Assembly: GCA_024867545.1 (NCBI GenBank)
Contig: JANFNE010000015.1
Location: 1-64,000, forward strand
Direction of reading: 5' to 3'
Origin: Phytopythium helicoides
Lineage: Eukaryota; Oomycota; Peronosporomycetes; Pythiales; Pythiaceae
Length of the DNA: 64,000 bases
Positions 28,432-38,878 of this stretch are shown here, piece after piece. Each line of letters begins with the position of its first letter. The first letter of the stretch is position 1. Made by a program: the position numbers and the translations under genes. The notes below the pieces were generated by a model. The model was not told the DNA's origin. It ran no database searches and worked only from the letters and a program-made list of their open reading frames with translations.

Positions 28432-30864
28432 ATGGCCAAGGCAGGGAAGAAGGGGAAGGCGTTCAAGCAGGGGGAAAAGAGAGTGATGAGCACGAAACTC
28501 AAGCAGCGGCGCTGGGGATTCCTGCGCCAGTGGTGCGAGTCCGTGAATGAGCGACTCGACCTGGTTGTGGACTGGGACGCGTCACCGCCCTCAGTGGGTC
28601 TACTGGTGCTTCTGGACCTCCAACGCGATATGCAGCCGGGTGCGCTCGCCTCCCTCCGCCAGACTTTGATGCTGCTCAGTGCCCTCGCGGGAGTTGATCG
28701 CGAGGGGTTCAAGTACGTGCTGGAGAATTTCTGCGCTCTCGAGCTTCGTGATGAAGAGGAGTACGCTGTCGACGAGTCAGTCGAGCCCGTGTTTATCGGG
28801 GTGGTTGTTGTCGCTCCCGAAGAACGCAAATATGATGTCACTGTGCAAACGGCCTCCTGTCTGCCGGCAGTCGGCGCAGGAGATCTATCGATGTGCACCA
28901 GTGATCGCGCGCGTCTAGCGGTACTGGTCAAGAACTTCTTTCTCCGAGCCGACGAGCCGATGAGCAGTGAGTTTACCGAGGTGGCCCGTAAAATAGTCGG
29001 CTGCGCGGATTGCTCGGTCAGTGCTGTGAGCAAAGTCTATGTGCCAGCCCAAGTAGTGGTGGACCCTGGCGACTTTTTTGATGCTACGACTTTCACAGAG
29101 TTGATAGCGCTGACGGTGCAGGATGTCCAAGCGCTCGGGAATGGTTTCTGCTTTCCCTTGAGCAGAGATTATGGAGACGGTACCCTAGACTGGACATTGG
29201 AGCTCACCCACGTTTGTTTTCAGACACTAGTTCACTCGCTCACGCCCGTCGTCATGGCTCCATTTCAAGAATTGGTCCCCGATAGCTCCGGACTATCTAT
29301 CTCAGAGCTTCCTTTGAGCTACAAAGCTGCTCCAGGGTATTTCAAAGACGCATTCAAGCTGACGGCGGATCGAGCATTCTTTTTCGAGCGGATTCTATGC
29401 GCCAACAGGAATTCTGTAGGTGAAGCCGACGCTGCAACCATCAACAGCCTGACCATTTCAAATCTGTCACTTTCCCACATGGCGATACAACGCCTTTTTA
29501 CTGCTTTTGCCGAGGCACGAACAACGCGCTCACTGACCCTTGCTCACAATCTGGCACCTGGCGATACGGAACTACAACCAAGACTGTGGGAAGGAATAGC
29601 ATACGCGTTTTTCTCAAAACACGCGCACTCATCGATCGAGAATTTGACGATTGATGGAAATCTTGTCAGCGTGGACAGCGCGGAAAGAGTTGCAGAGGTT
29701 CTTAGAGCTGATAGCCCTTCAAGTTTCTTGGCTGCTGGTTCAGCTGACTCTCGTGTTGAGGGCACGCTTGTCAAAAACTTCCAATCGACATTTGAGGAGG
29801 GTCGCTATATGCTACGCGAAGGCACGGAGCTGTGCTTTGCAGAGTTGGATGAGTTCGATGGATCTCGTGAGTATGTATACGCCAATGACGCGCTGAATGA
29901 ACTTTATGAGATTGAGAAGAGAAATGTGGAAGGCGAAAGAGTTTGGGAGCTGGATACTGATGTCGTCGGTGTCAGGATTGTCGGGACAGGAGAAAAGGGT
30001 CAGAACAGCAAACCCTATGTCAAAGTCCTTGTTCCAGCGTACGGCTTGTGCTGGGTGCCTTCAGAATGCGTTGAAGAACTAGAAAGCGAAGAAACGTCGG
30101 CTACGCAATCTCCAAGTACGATCAAAAGCCTTACGCTCTCATTCAAACAAGTTCAAACTGCTGCACAGACTCTCGACGGGTTGACCCACTTGCTTCGGTC
30201 TGTTGGAGGACAGCTTTCTCGGCTCGACCTGACCATCCCCACAATTGAAGCACCTCTTGGCTTGACGCAGCTGCTAGACAGCTGCCCAAACTTGACATCC
30301 TTCAGGCTGAAGCGTGTTGCTGTGGATGCCCAGGTATTGGTCGAGTACTGCAACGCCAATCAGCGCTGGTTCTCAGAGCTTGACTGCGTGTTCGAGAACA
30401 TTGATGCTTTGCTAGATGAGTTACAGCGCACAAACTCGCCGTTTGCTCAGAACCTCAAGCGCCTGACAACAGTGACTACTGATTTTGAGAGTGAAGAGGA
30501 CCATTTGAAGGCCTTAGCGAAAATGCTCAAGAGGAATCGCGTACTTCAACGCTTGAGCATAACGATTTCTTCCGACTACAAACACTTCCAGTCGAACGGA
30601 TTCAACAAGTACCACGGCGACTATCTACCTGTGGCAAAACAACCGCTTCCGTTGACAAGTCGGCTGGCATTTTTGAGTGTCTTTCGCTCCAAACGAGATG
30701 CGGAACAGTCGAATGTGAAGCGCGGCAAGTATGGCACGGAGTGGCCAAAGCCGCTGCCTTTGGACCCGGATGTCTTGGCAATCATTTTCGCATTTGCCGC
30801 TGACCCAATGCGACGTTGTGTCACGACAAAGCTCAGTTACTTTGGTTGGTTGCATGAATTCTAA
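28432..30864 (+). CDS. LRR-like protein of unknown function with an SH3-like insert
   Basis: Single exon, 810 residues from ATG 28432. The frame is open a little further up but without an ATG. The N-terminus is basic (KAGKKGKAFKQGEKR). Irregular leucine-rich repeats of the ribonuclease-inhibitor type appear at about 340-430 (INSLTISNLSLS, SIENLTIDGNLV) and again at 565-700 (IKSLTLSFKQV, LSRLDLTIPTIEAP, LTSFRLKRVAVD). Between them, about 465-550, is a beta-rich stretch (GTELCFAELDEFDG...WVPSECVEEL) that could be an SH3 or Tudor-like barrel. There is no signal peptide or membrane segment. The gene has no name that I recognise, and a protein-interaction role is inferred from the fold only. Confidence 0.8.
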   Translation: MAKAGKKGKAFKQGEKRVMSTKLKQRRWGFLRQWCESVNERLDLVVDWDASPPSVGLLVLLDLQRDMQPGALASLRQTLMLLSALAGVDREGFKYVLENFCALELRDEEEYAVDESVEPVFIGVVVVAPEERKYDVTVQTASCLPAVGAGDLSMCTSDRARLAVLVKNFFLRADEPMSSEFTEVARKIVGCADCSVSAVSKVYVPAQVVVDPGDFFDATTFTELIALTVQDVQALGNGFCFPLSRDYGDGTLDWTLELTHVCFQTLVHSLTPVVMAPFQELVPDSSGLSISELPLSYKAAPGYFKDAFKLTADRAFFFERILCANRNSVGEADAATINSLTISNLSLSHMAIQRLFTAFAEARTTRSLTLAHNLAPGDTELQPRLWEGIAYAFFSKHAHSSIENLTIDGNLVSVDSAERVAEVLRADSPSSFLAAGSADSRVEGTLVKNFQSTFEEGRYMLREGTELCFAELDEFDGSREYVYANDALNELYEIEKRNVEGERVWELDTDVVGVRIVGTGEKGQNSKPYVKVLVPAYGLCWVPSECVEELESEETSATQSPSTIKSLTLSFKQVQTAAQTLDGLTHLLRSVGGQLSRLDLTIPTIEAPLGLTQLLDSCPNLTSFRLKRVAVDAQVLVEYCNANQRWFSELDCVFENIDALLDELQRTNSPFAQNLKRLTTVTTDFESEEDHLKALAKMLKRNRVLQRLSITISSDYKHFQSNGFNKYHGDYLPVAKQPLPLTSRLAFLSVFRSKRDAEQSNVKRGKYGTEWPKPLPLDPDVLAIIFAFAADPMRRCVTTKLSYFGWLHEF

Positions 30865-31041
30865 CGTAGCTCACTAGTGCCAAGCAAACTACGCTATACG
30901 AGAATGGCTTCCCATCTTATGTGGTGTTTTCTACGAAGTTGCATGCCGGAGCTGAGAACACGTGAACCCATGTGATTCACCAATGAGATCTCACGTTGCT
31001 GCAATATGAAATGCTATTTTGGGTGACGGGTAAGCTCCAGG

Positions 31042-31050
31042 TCATTTTCA
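31042..31050 (+). promoter_or_regulatory. Initiator-like element
   Basis: TCATTTTCA lies 36 bp before ATG 31086 and downstream of the alternative ATG 31011. This favours the 31086 start for the next gene. Confidence 0.35.
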
Positions 31051-31085
31051 TCACTGCTTGCTGTCGCCATTCAGCAGGTGTGCTG

Positions 31086-32299
31086 ATGGCTTCAAGCACA
31101 GGACGTCTGCCTGCGGGGTCTTGGTTTGCAGCGGCGGTTGCAGTCATCGTCGCAGCATCTATCATGGACATCTCTCTCCCCCAAAGTTTTGTTGGTCTCA
31201 GCTACATTCCAAGTTCAAACGGCAAAGGGCAAGAACAAGAGCAAAGACCAGACTCAAAAGTTCCGTACAATGCCACACTTCCCTTCCAACCTTTGCTTCT
31301 TGGCGTCCAAATCAACCGGAATCTCATCAAAACAGCAGATTTACCTCCGTTTTCGCCTTCGTCAGCTGCTTGGGACGCCAGCAGCAAACTCTTCCTGCAG
31401 TCTCGTCCGCTTTACGTAGCTATCCACCTCAACAGCTCATTTGCAGGAGTTGACGTACGAGGCGCAACGACTGCAGTGCTCGTGCTGTCGGATTCCGGAA
31501 ACGCATCGGATCCCGAAACCAAATTGATTCTTCGGCGGGGTGTTGGAGCAAACGCCAGCGATGCAATAACCAGCAACGACATCCTTGGGATTCGTATTTC
31601 TTGGCCCAGTGTTCGTGATATGCTGCAACGACGAAAAGGCAGTCTGATGGCCGTCACGCTCAGAGTGTCGAATCCTCTGATATCGCAAAACGTGGCTGTG
31701 AATATCATGCTGGGGTACGTGAATCTCTCGGCTGCAGAGCCCAAGTCAGAGCAGGCTCAATCACCACCTCCTATCGAACTACACTTGGCCGACTTGCTTG
31801 ATGGCTCGCTGCTGCCAAAATTCCTACTCAAGTTGGATTCGGACCCGCGCTTTGAAGGTGTGCTTTCCAACAGACTCCTGTGGGGGCAAGCGGTGCGTAC
31901 CGCTCGTGATCATTGAATGTTCTGATAGCTTGACACTTAGCAACTATCCTTTGTTTCTGACAAGGCCAGTTGGTGTCTCTCTTCTCCATCGGTTATGCTG
32001 CAGCCGTCGAGTGGCTGGGGCCACTTGACTTCACACCCATGCAGTGGCGGTGCTATCAGTTTGCGCGATTTTTGAGCGGGCTCTTTCAGGGCACTTTCTT
32101 CGCATGGTTCGCTGGGACACTGCCTATTCGAATCGCTTTTCCTCTTGAGGTTGCCTTTGGCCTAATCTTCTTCGTCTCGTTCAACGTCACCAATCTGCTA
32201 ATCCTGCTCGAGTCCGACGACACGCCTGAAGATATTGATGAGCGGCAAGTCCTGGCACATCGAGGACGAGCCATTTCGCGAAGAGCCCGTTACTACTGA
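31086..32299 (+). CDS. Predicted multi-pass membrane protein, function unknown
   Basis: Exons 31086-31892 and 31970-32299 (77-nt intron, donor GTGCGT, phase 0) encode 378 residues. A hydrophobic segment near residues 12-28 could be a signal anchor. It is followed by a long, probably lumenal or extracellular region to about 265 with several NxS/T sites, for example PYNATL, NSSF, GNASD and VNLS. The second exon adds two or three membrane segments (LFSIGYAAAVEW, GLFQGTFFAWFAG, AFGLIFFVSFNVTNLLIL). The protein ends in a short Arg-rich cytosolic tail (RGRAISRRARYY). An in-frame ATG at 31011 is possible. I do not recognise the family. Confidence 0.75.
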
Positions 32300-34145
32300 G
32301 TATAACCACTGCCACAAACAAAACTAAAGTAGCTTTGCGAATGGCGAGCCCAAGCTGGGGAAGTCCACTAGTTCGTCAGCATCTCGGCGTTCATGTCCAC
32401 TTCAACATGCAGCTCTGTTTTGTTGTTGTGTGAATGTTGTGCGAATGTAAATATAATCCCACTAACGCAACAATCCCTTCTAGACATCATTATTATCCAG
32501 ATCATTGATTATCAGGATACAAAATTATATATTTCTTCTTTGTATTTGATACTATTTCAAGTGTGCATTTGTTTTGAGGAGTTCTTATCGTTGGTCTTGA
32601 ATAAGCAATGCATGTAAACGAGCAGGTAAGCAAATATGCACTTGTTGTTACGAAACATCGTCCGTTCGTGCCGCCGCTTCGTCACGTCCAGGTTCAATGT
32701 ACGGTACTTTTCCAAAATATCTTGCGATTTGTATGGGATCTCCTTGACACGCACAGGTGGACGTTGAAGAGACACCGGATCCTGTACTGCATTTTTTGTC
32801 TTGGGTGGCGTATGGATCTGGGTTAGCCTCACTTTTAAGGCTGTTTTAGGGTCGCATCTTGCGCTGAACCTCTCGAGCCTGGGACATGCTGTGCAACGAA
32901 TCTGGCTGTGCGTACCGTACGGTTTGATGGGCATGGACGCAGTGCTTTCGGCCCGCCCCATGGCGCTCAAAGCGACGACCGCACGGTCTCCGCACGGCTG
33001 CAAGAGCTGGAGCTCTCCAAATATCCAACGCCTGGATGCCATGCCACGCTCGACGCGAATGCGCCGTGGGGCTGCTGACTCGAGCCGCTCGCCTTCGTGT
33101 TTTGGAAAATGCGAACCGGCAGATGGAACGGTGAGCGCTGACGCGAGCAAGCACCGGCACGGATGGATGGCTGCGGGAAAACAAACGTGTATCGTACTGT
33201 ACAGTACACTCACCTCCATCAACGCGCAGCGGCTGGAGCGCGGGCTCGTTCCATCTCGTCGGCTGCATCTTGCGACCGACGTGCGTGTTGCACGCAAGCG
33301 CATCCAGCCTTCTCCGGCGTCCTTGCACGCGCACAGTGGGCTCCTGGAGGCGCACGGTTTGCGCACTAATGACCGCTCGGCCCTCCCGAGCTCCCGATGC
33401 GTGTCACCGCGCGACTCAGGTCGCCGTCGGACTGGTGCTAAAGATTGACGGCCTCGCGTCCTGATTGGTCAACTTTTTTCCCTAACCGGGATGTGGCGTC
33501 AGTCATTTGCAAGAACGGTATCCGCATACTTTATCCAAGTGAGCCGCCTCCCCCATGCGCCACCACGCCGCCATGGAGCTGCTCGCCTTTATTCGCCATT
33601 TCCACCACCGGCGCGCACCTCGTTCCAGGGTACGTCGAGCTCTGCATGAGGCCGCGGCCTGTAGCTGCTGCGTGGCTACCGGAAGGGAGCCAAGTGAGCC
33701 GCTAGGGGAGCGGGCGGGCGCATCCGAGCGTGTGGCCGAGCGCCTCGCGGCTCTGCGCTCGATGCGTCGCGTCGTCCGCTCGCGGCGCGCAGCTCAAGGA
33801 GCGGGCTCCTTCCCCCCGCGCGTCTGTTTTTCGCGTGCTGTGAGTGCTCAATTGTGTCTGTCTGGTCGTGCAGGGGGGAGGCGAGTCGAGCCGCAACCCA
33901 CGCGCCACTATCGATCGCCCACCCCACGCCCAGCGTATCGCAGCTTCGGGTTGCGTTGGTCGACGCCCACACGGCCGGCGCTTGTCAAGGACACTCTCGG
34001 ACTCGACCGACACCTGCGGGTCTCGCCGTCTTATTCGCGCGCCGCGTCTGATTCGGCTACGATCTATAAATCGCCCGACGACGGACATTGGCAAAAGAGA
34101 CCAAGGCCATCCCCATCACTTTGGCGATTTGCGTGACATTGCAGC
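32300..34145. other. Long intergenic region upstream of poly(A) polymerase
   Basis: The first 330 bases are AT-rich. The remainder is GC-rich with many overlapping Arg-rich frames on both strands that carry no family signature. I regard these as compositional. TCACTTTGG at 34116-34124 is an initiator-like motif 30 bp before the next ATG. Confidence 0.45.
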
Positions 34146-36073
34146 ATGGTGGTGACGGACGGCGGCGCGGGCTGCTGGGGAGACGCGCGGCGAACCGCGA
34201 GGCTCAAGCGACAGCTCAGCGGACTGAGCGCCAACCAGAAGCCGCATGAGGCCGACGACGCCAGCTCGGGATCGGCCTCGCGCACGAGCTGCGCTAGCAG
34301 CCATGAGTACTGGGACGACCTGTCGACGGCGGGCTCGGCCAGCGACCATGAGGCAGACGAGGACGCCGAGCCGCATTCTCCGGCGCCGTCAGGTCCGCCG
34401 GCGGTCTCGCACCCTCCGGAGCTCGAGCTAGGGGCTCGCGACGCGCAGGCGCCGGCTTCAACGGCTGCTCCCGTCGACTGCAAGAAGGAGAGCGAGGCGA
34501 CCGCCAGCAGCGGACTGAGCCCTCGCGTCCGCCCTGTGGTGCGCCCGCTCGATGTCGGGCCGCCGACGGAATTTGATATCCGCTCCTCGTCGGGATTGCT
34601 CAAGTGTCTGCAGTCGATCGCGAGGATGCCGCAACCGGAGGAGCTGACCGCCAAGCACCTGGCCATCGGCGAGCTCGAGCGACTCGTGGACGAGTGGCTG
34701 CAGCGCGCGTTTCCGGAGCACCAGCACGACCGCACCATGACGCTGCTGTTTGGCGGCAGCTGGTACTACAAGGTGGGGCTCGTCGACTCGGACTTGGACA
34801 TCGTTGCACTGCTGCCTCGCTTCGTGACCTCCGAGTTCTTCTTCCAGTCGCTGAACGAGCACCTCGGCAAGTCGACCGGGCGTGAGCAAGCTCGTGGCCA
34901 TGACCAAGGCCACGGTACCCATCCTGTCGTTCCAGCTCAACGGCGTGCGCATCGATCTGCTCTTCGCGCGCTACACCCAGGACGTGGTCCCCAAGAACCT
35001 GCCAATCCACAGCGACCACATTCTTGCCGGTATGGACTCGAACGTCAATCCGGTCGCTGTCGGTCCCGCGAGTGGCGTCGCTCATCCTCGAGCTCGTGCC
35101 GGATGGCTCGACGTTCCGATCGATGCTCAAAGTGATTCGTGTCTGGGCCACTCGTCGAGGAGTGTACTCGAACAAGGGAGGCTTCCTGGGCGGCATCTCA
35201 TGGACGATCCTGGTCGCTTTCATCTGCCAAATGTTCCCGAAGGCGTCCTTGTCGGCACTCGTGCACCGCTTCTTCACGGTGCTCGCGACCTGGAGCTGGC
35301 CGGCTCCGATCTTGATCGCCAAGCCGACCACCAATCCGCCCAAGAATGACCAGATTGCAGAGTGGTCGCCCCGCACTAGCCACCATGACCGCGCGCACCT
35401 GATGCCGATCATCTCTCCGGGTTTCCCGGCAGTCAACACGGCTGTGAACGTTAACCTCTCGACCATGCGTGTGCTCATGGACGAGCTGAACCGCGGCAAG
35501 CGCATCTTGGACGAGCTTCGAGCAAAGGGTCTAGCTGGTCCAGCAACGTGGCATGCGCTCTTCACGCCGTCCGAAGTGATGGTGCGCTACGACCACCATC
35601 TCATCATCGAGTTGAGTGCTGAAGGAGAGGAAGCAATGAGCGAGTGGAGCAGCTTCGTGGCCAGCCGCACGCGTAAGCTCGTCGAGACGCTGCAGCACAC
35701 TCCTTCCATCTCCTCCATTCACCCACATCCGACAATGCTCCGGCCCGTGACAGTACCTGATGGGAAAGCTGGAAGCGACATGGTCCATGGATACTACGTG
35801 ATCGGGTTCACCGTCGATGCAATGCCACGGGCCAACGTCAAAGAAGTTGCTCGCGCTTGTGTTGCTCCGGTTGCTCGGTATTTCAGTGCAACAGAGCTGC
35901 TGAATGTGCCGGAAAAGAAGGCCAACATGCATGTCGAGATTTCATACCGGACGTGGCAGGAGCTACCGAACGACATTTTCCCTCAGGGACGTGCACATGC
36001 AGCTGGGGAGCGTGCGCGCTTCATTCTGAGCAAGGCCCACAATATGAACGTGGCCATGGGCCGCGGGAGGTGA
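34146..36073 (+). CDS. PAP: Nuclear poly(A) polymerase, read through two apparent +1 slips
   Basis: The product adds poly(A) tails to pre-mRNA in the nucleus. Three consecutive frames together make one 641-residue protein if one base is skipped at about 34878-34880 (GGG) and one at about 35041-35053. The N-terminal 130 residues are Ser/acidic and disordered. The nucleotidyltransferase core has LFGGSWYYK, then DSDLDIVALL supplying two catalytic aspartates, and NGVRIDLLFAR supplying the third. The central domain is well kept: RRGVYSNKGGFLGGISWTIL, KPTTNPPKNDQI and LMPIISPGFPAVNTA. The RNA-binding domain runs to the end. No intron can explain the frame changes, because conserved residues flank both sites closely. 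It ends 195 bp from the converging Gln-rich gene. Sequence error is more likely than a pseudogene. Confidence 0.88.
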
Positions 36074-36268
36074 CGGACTTGACGCTTAAAGCGCTCAATG
36101 CGCGCCGAGCGGCAGCCCACGTAGAAAGAAAGCGAGATGACCAGAAGAGCTATTTACTTACCCGACCGGCCCAAGACTTCCCAGCGAAGACCTGTTGCAC
36201 GCGACGAAATTCAGATAATATCGAGACGAATAGATAAAACCTATATGAAAGTAGAAGAAAGTGAGCAA

Positions 36269-37878
36269 TCACGCATCCGTCGCAACAACCTTGTCGGACG
36301 CAGCGGGGGAATTGCCTGCTGGGCTTTCGCCAGACTTTTGCGCCTCGTCATCGAAAGCGATCTCAGGGAGATCCTCAAACCCGCCGAGCGATTCCTCGTA
36401 CCTAGAACTACCAGATTTCTTGCTATCTTCTTTTGCTGCGACGGCACCGCCAGCTGATGCCATTCGCCGCTCCGAAGGTGAGAAAGTGGGCAACGTCACA
36501 CGAGGTTCGCCGAACGGAGACTCGAGACCATTCAGCATCCGTGCCGAGCTGCTTTCAGTCATGCTTCGAATCTCGCTCCTTGCATTGCTACCGTTGGTAG
36601 ACGTGCGTCCTGGAGCTGCTCGTGGATCTTGCATGCGAGGGTCGTACGAAATAGGCATTCCTTGTCCGCCTGATGGAGATGGTCTCTGCTGCTGATTTGT
36701 CGGCATTCCTGCACGACTATCCATGCCATTAGCAGAGTTGCGGACGGCCGTAACCTTCGCCTGGATTCTCTCCACGATCGGTTTTACTGTGTTGTGCATG
36801 AAGCGTTCGATCGAGTCCAGCACTTCAAAAGTACGTGGCTCTGCCGATTGCGGAGCCTCGCACAAAATACTCAGCGCCGACACCACATTCTGCTTCATGT
36901 TTTCTGCTTTGTAGCCTTGAGCTGTGTTCGGGGGTGCTTGATGGTTCTCAAGAGCGTCGCGGGCCGAGAGTAGAGCAGGCAAATACATCGCCTTCATGAC
37001 ACCGACTCGTCGCCAGTACACCTCCGGGTTCCCACTCAACGCTGCCATGGTCAAGTCATGAGCACGAAGGGTCTCTGCATTGAGAGGCTGGGAGGTTGGA
37101 GGCCGGGCGGCATGCTCCCGTGGCTGCTGGTTGAATCCTCGAGGGTACTGGCCTTGCGGGGGGATCTGAGTGCCACGCAACGCAGCAGGATCGTAATTTT
37201 GACGCTGGTAGCTCGCGTTCAATGCATCCTGAAGGGAGGCAACGCGCATCTCAAGTTGGTTGATATGATTTTGCCACTGCATCAGCGTAATCTTCTGGGT
37301 CCATAGGTGCCCAATGAGAGCGTTCTTGTCGAATTGCTGAAACTGTTGGGCAAACTCTTGATAGGACATCTGCTGGGCATGCTGGAGATTTTGCTGCTGC
37401 TGTTGCTGTCGTAGCTGTTGCTGCTGTTGTTGCTGTGGAGTCTGCGCCGACGAGTAGTATTGCGCATTTTGCTGCTCGTACGCGGCTGAAGTAGCAGGCC
37501 GACCACTCTGCTGCTGCTGCTGCTGCTGCTGCTGTGAAGCGGCATAACCTTGACCATTCATTGGAGCTGAAAAAGATGGTGCCGAGCTGGTAGGTGGAAC
37601 TCGGGCGGGAGCTCCAGACAGTGGCTGCTGCAGGTGGCTTCCGTTCTGAGAACTCGGTCTGCTTGCAAATCGGTTGTCATCGCCGTGTCCGTTCTGCTGC
37701 GCCAGCCGGCCTCATCTGATTCGCGCCCGTTGCGGCACCGCTAGCGTTTGCAGACCGCGCCATTTGGAGCGGGCTGAGCACGAGCGATCTGTTCCATCCT
37801 CTCCAACTCTTTATTGAGCAGTTGCAATGTAGTCGTTCTGCCGTAAACATCGCACAGGTTAATCGATCGCACTTTCAT
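36269..37878 (-). CDS. Glutamine-rich protein, read through two apparent +1 slips
   Basis: The main frame starts in mid-sequence and runs to the stop at 36269. Upstream coding in two other frames extends it to ATG 37878 (MKVRSINLCDVYGRTTTLQL) if one base is skipped near 37763-37765 and one near 37700-37716, giving 535 residues. After a short N-terminal helix (LLNKELERMEQIARAQ) come low-complexity Ser/Gly/Pro sequence and several poly-Gln runs (37381-37440 and 37508-37537). A folded-looking helical region follows, about 190-390 (FDKNALIGHLWTQKITLMQW, YWRRVGVMKAMYLPALLSAR), and then a Ser/acidic tail ending FEDLPEIAFDDEA. This resembles transcription or mRNA-regulatory proteins in composition, but I cannot name a family. 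Confidence 0.7.
37381..37537. repeat. CAG/CTG microsatellites coding for poly-Gln
   Basis: Runs of CTG/TTG triplets lie at 37391-37440 and again at 37508-37537, interrupted by a non-repeat stretch. On the minus strand they read as Gln codons in the gene above. Confidence 0.8.
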
Positions 37879-38077
37879 CAAGGCAAGTCGCGGCACTCGC
37901 ACGCACCCTGCTCGCCGCCTTTTGGAAATGTCCGACTTCGATCGCCTACGGCGTACTTGCCCATGGACGCCGCATCCTGTCCCGGGTGGGTCTGGTACAG
38001 CTTGCTGTAGCTACTCGGCACCCAACGTCAGCAACCCACCACACACAACAAAATCCAAAAAAACTCCAACACAAGTC

Positions 38078-38472
38078 TCACATTTGCTGCAGGAACGCCT
38101 GCCGCAGCTCCACCTCAATCTCCGGCGCAGCAGCCGTCGGCGCTGCAGCAGCCGCCGCAGTCACCGCAGCGCCGCCCTGCACCGCAGTCGCCTCTGTCTG
38201 CTTTTCCCCCGCGGCCCTCTTGTCCTCCCCTGCCGCCGCCTTCCCCTTCCTCACTGCCCACACCCCACGTCCGTCAGCCGCTCGCCACGCCTTCACCTTC
38301 CTCTCCTCGCTCCTTCCGCACCTCGCGGGGCCTTTGGCGCGCTCGGCTTCTTCTTCTGGGCCGCCACCTTCTTGGGCTGCGTCACGCCCGCAGGCTTCTT
38401 CACGCGCGGCTTCTTCTTGGCGGTCGCCGCCTCCGCCGCGTCGCCCGCCGGCCTGTCGCGCTCCGTGTCCAT
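38078..38472 (-). CDS. Small Lys/Ala-rich basic protein, H1-tail-like
   Basis: Exons 38472-38322 and 38253-38078 (68-nt intron, donor GTGCGG, acceptor GGGCAG, phase 1) encode 108 residues. The first exon is MDTERDRPAG followed by a lysine-rich stretch (AKKKPRVKKPAGVTQPKK) like linker-histone or HMG tails. The second is Ala-rich and ends EIEVELRQAFLQQM, possibly a short helix. It is probably nuclear and DNA- or RNA-associated, by composition only. The gene starts close to the next region with no clear promoter. Confidence 0.55.
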
Positions 38473-38878
38473 CGAGCGCCTGGCGCAGTCGCTGGCGGAG
38501 AATGCTTGCTTTGGCTGGGGGTGGTGTGGTTCGCGCCAAGGGAAAGTCACTCTTTGGATTTTGCGTGGAAGGCAGGCAGGGGTGGGTTTTGACCAATGGT
38601 AGGGACGGATTCTACTATTTTTGTCCAATCAGAGACTGGAAAACCACAGCCAACTTCAACGCGCGTCAAACTGTGCATTTTTGGGGTATACGCGGTGGGT
38701 GTGTATACTGCTAGCCACCTGGCCGCAAGCAGATGCTGTTGGAATGATGTGGTGACGCCCAGCGCTCGGGGTGACTGGACCATCGACGCGGGCGGCAGAA
38801 CCTTCCAGGCGGTTCAACATTCAACACGCCACTCTTCCTGACACGGCAAGTGGGTTCGGATGGGAGCCTGGGTGGGAA

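Noticed and set aside
32557..33448. Overlapping long frames on both strands between the membrane-protein and poly(A) polymerase genes
   Set aside because: GC-rich composition keeps several frames open at once; none has a recognisable domain or splice-consistent structure.
34860..35060. Introns as an explanation for the frame changes in poly(A) polymerase
   Set aside because: Conserved residues continue on both sides with no room for an intron and no donor/acceptor pair; single-base skips fit exactly.
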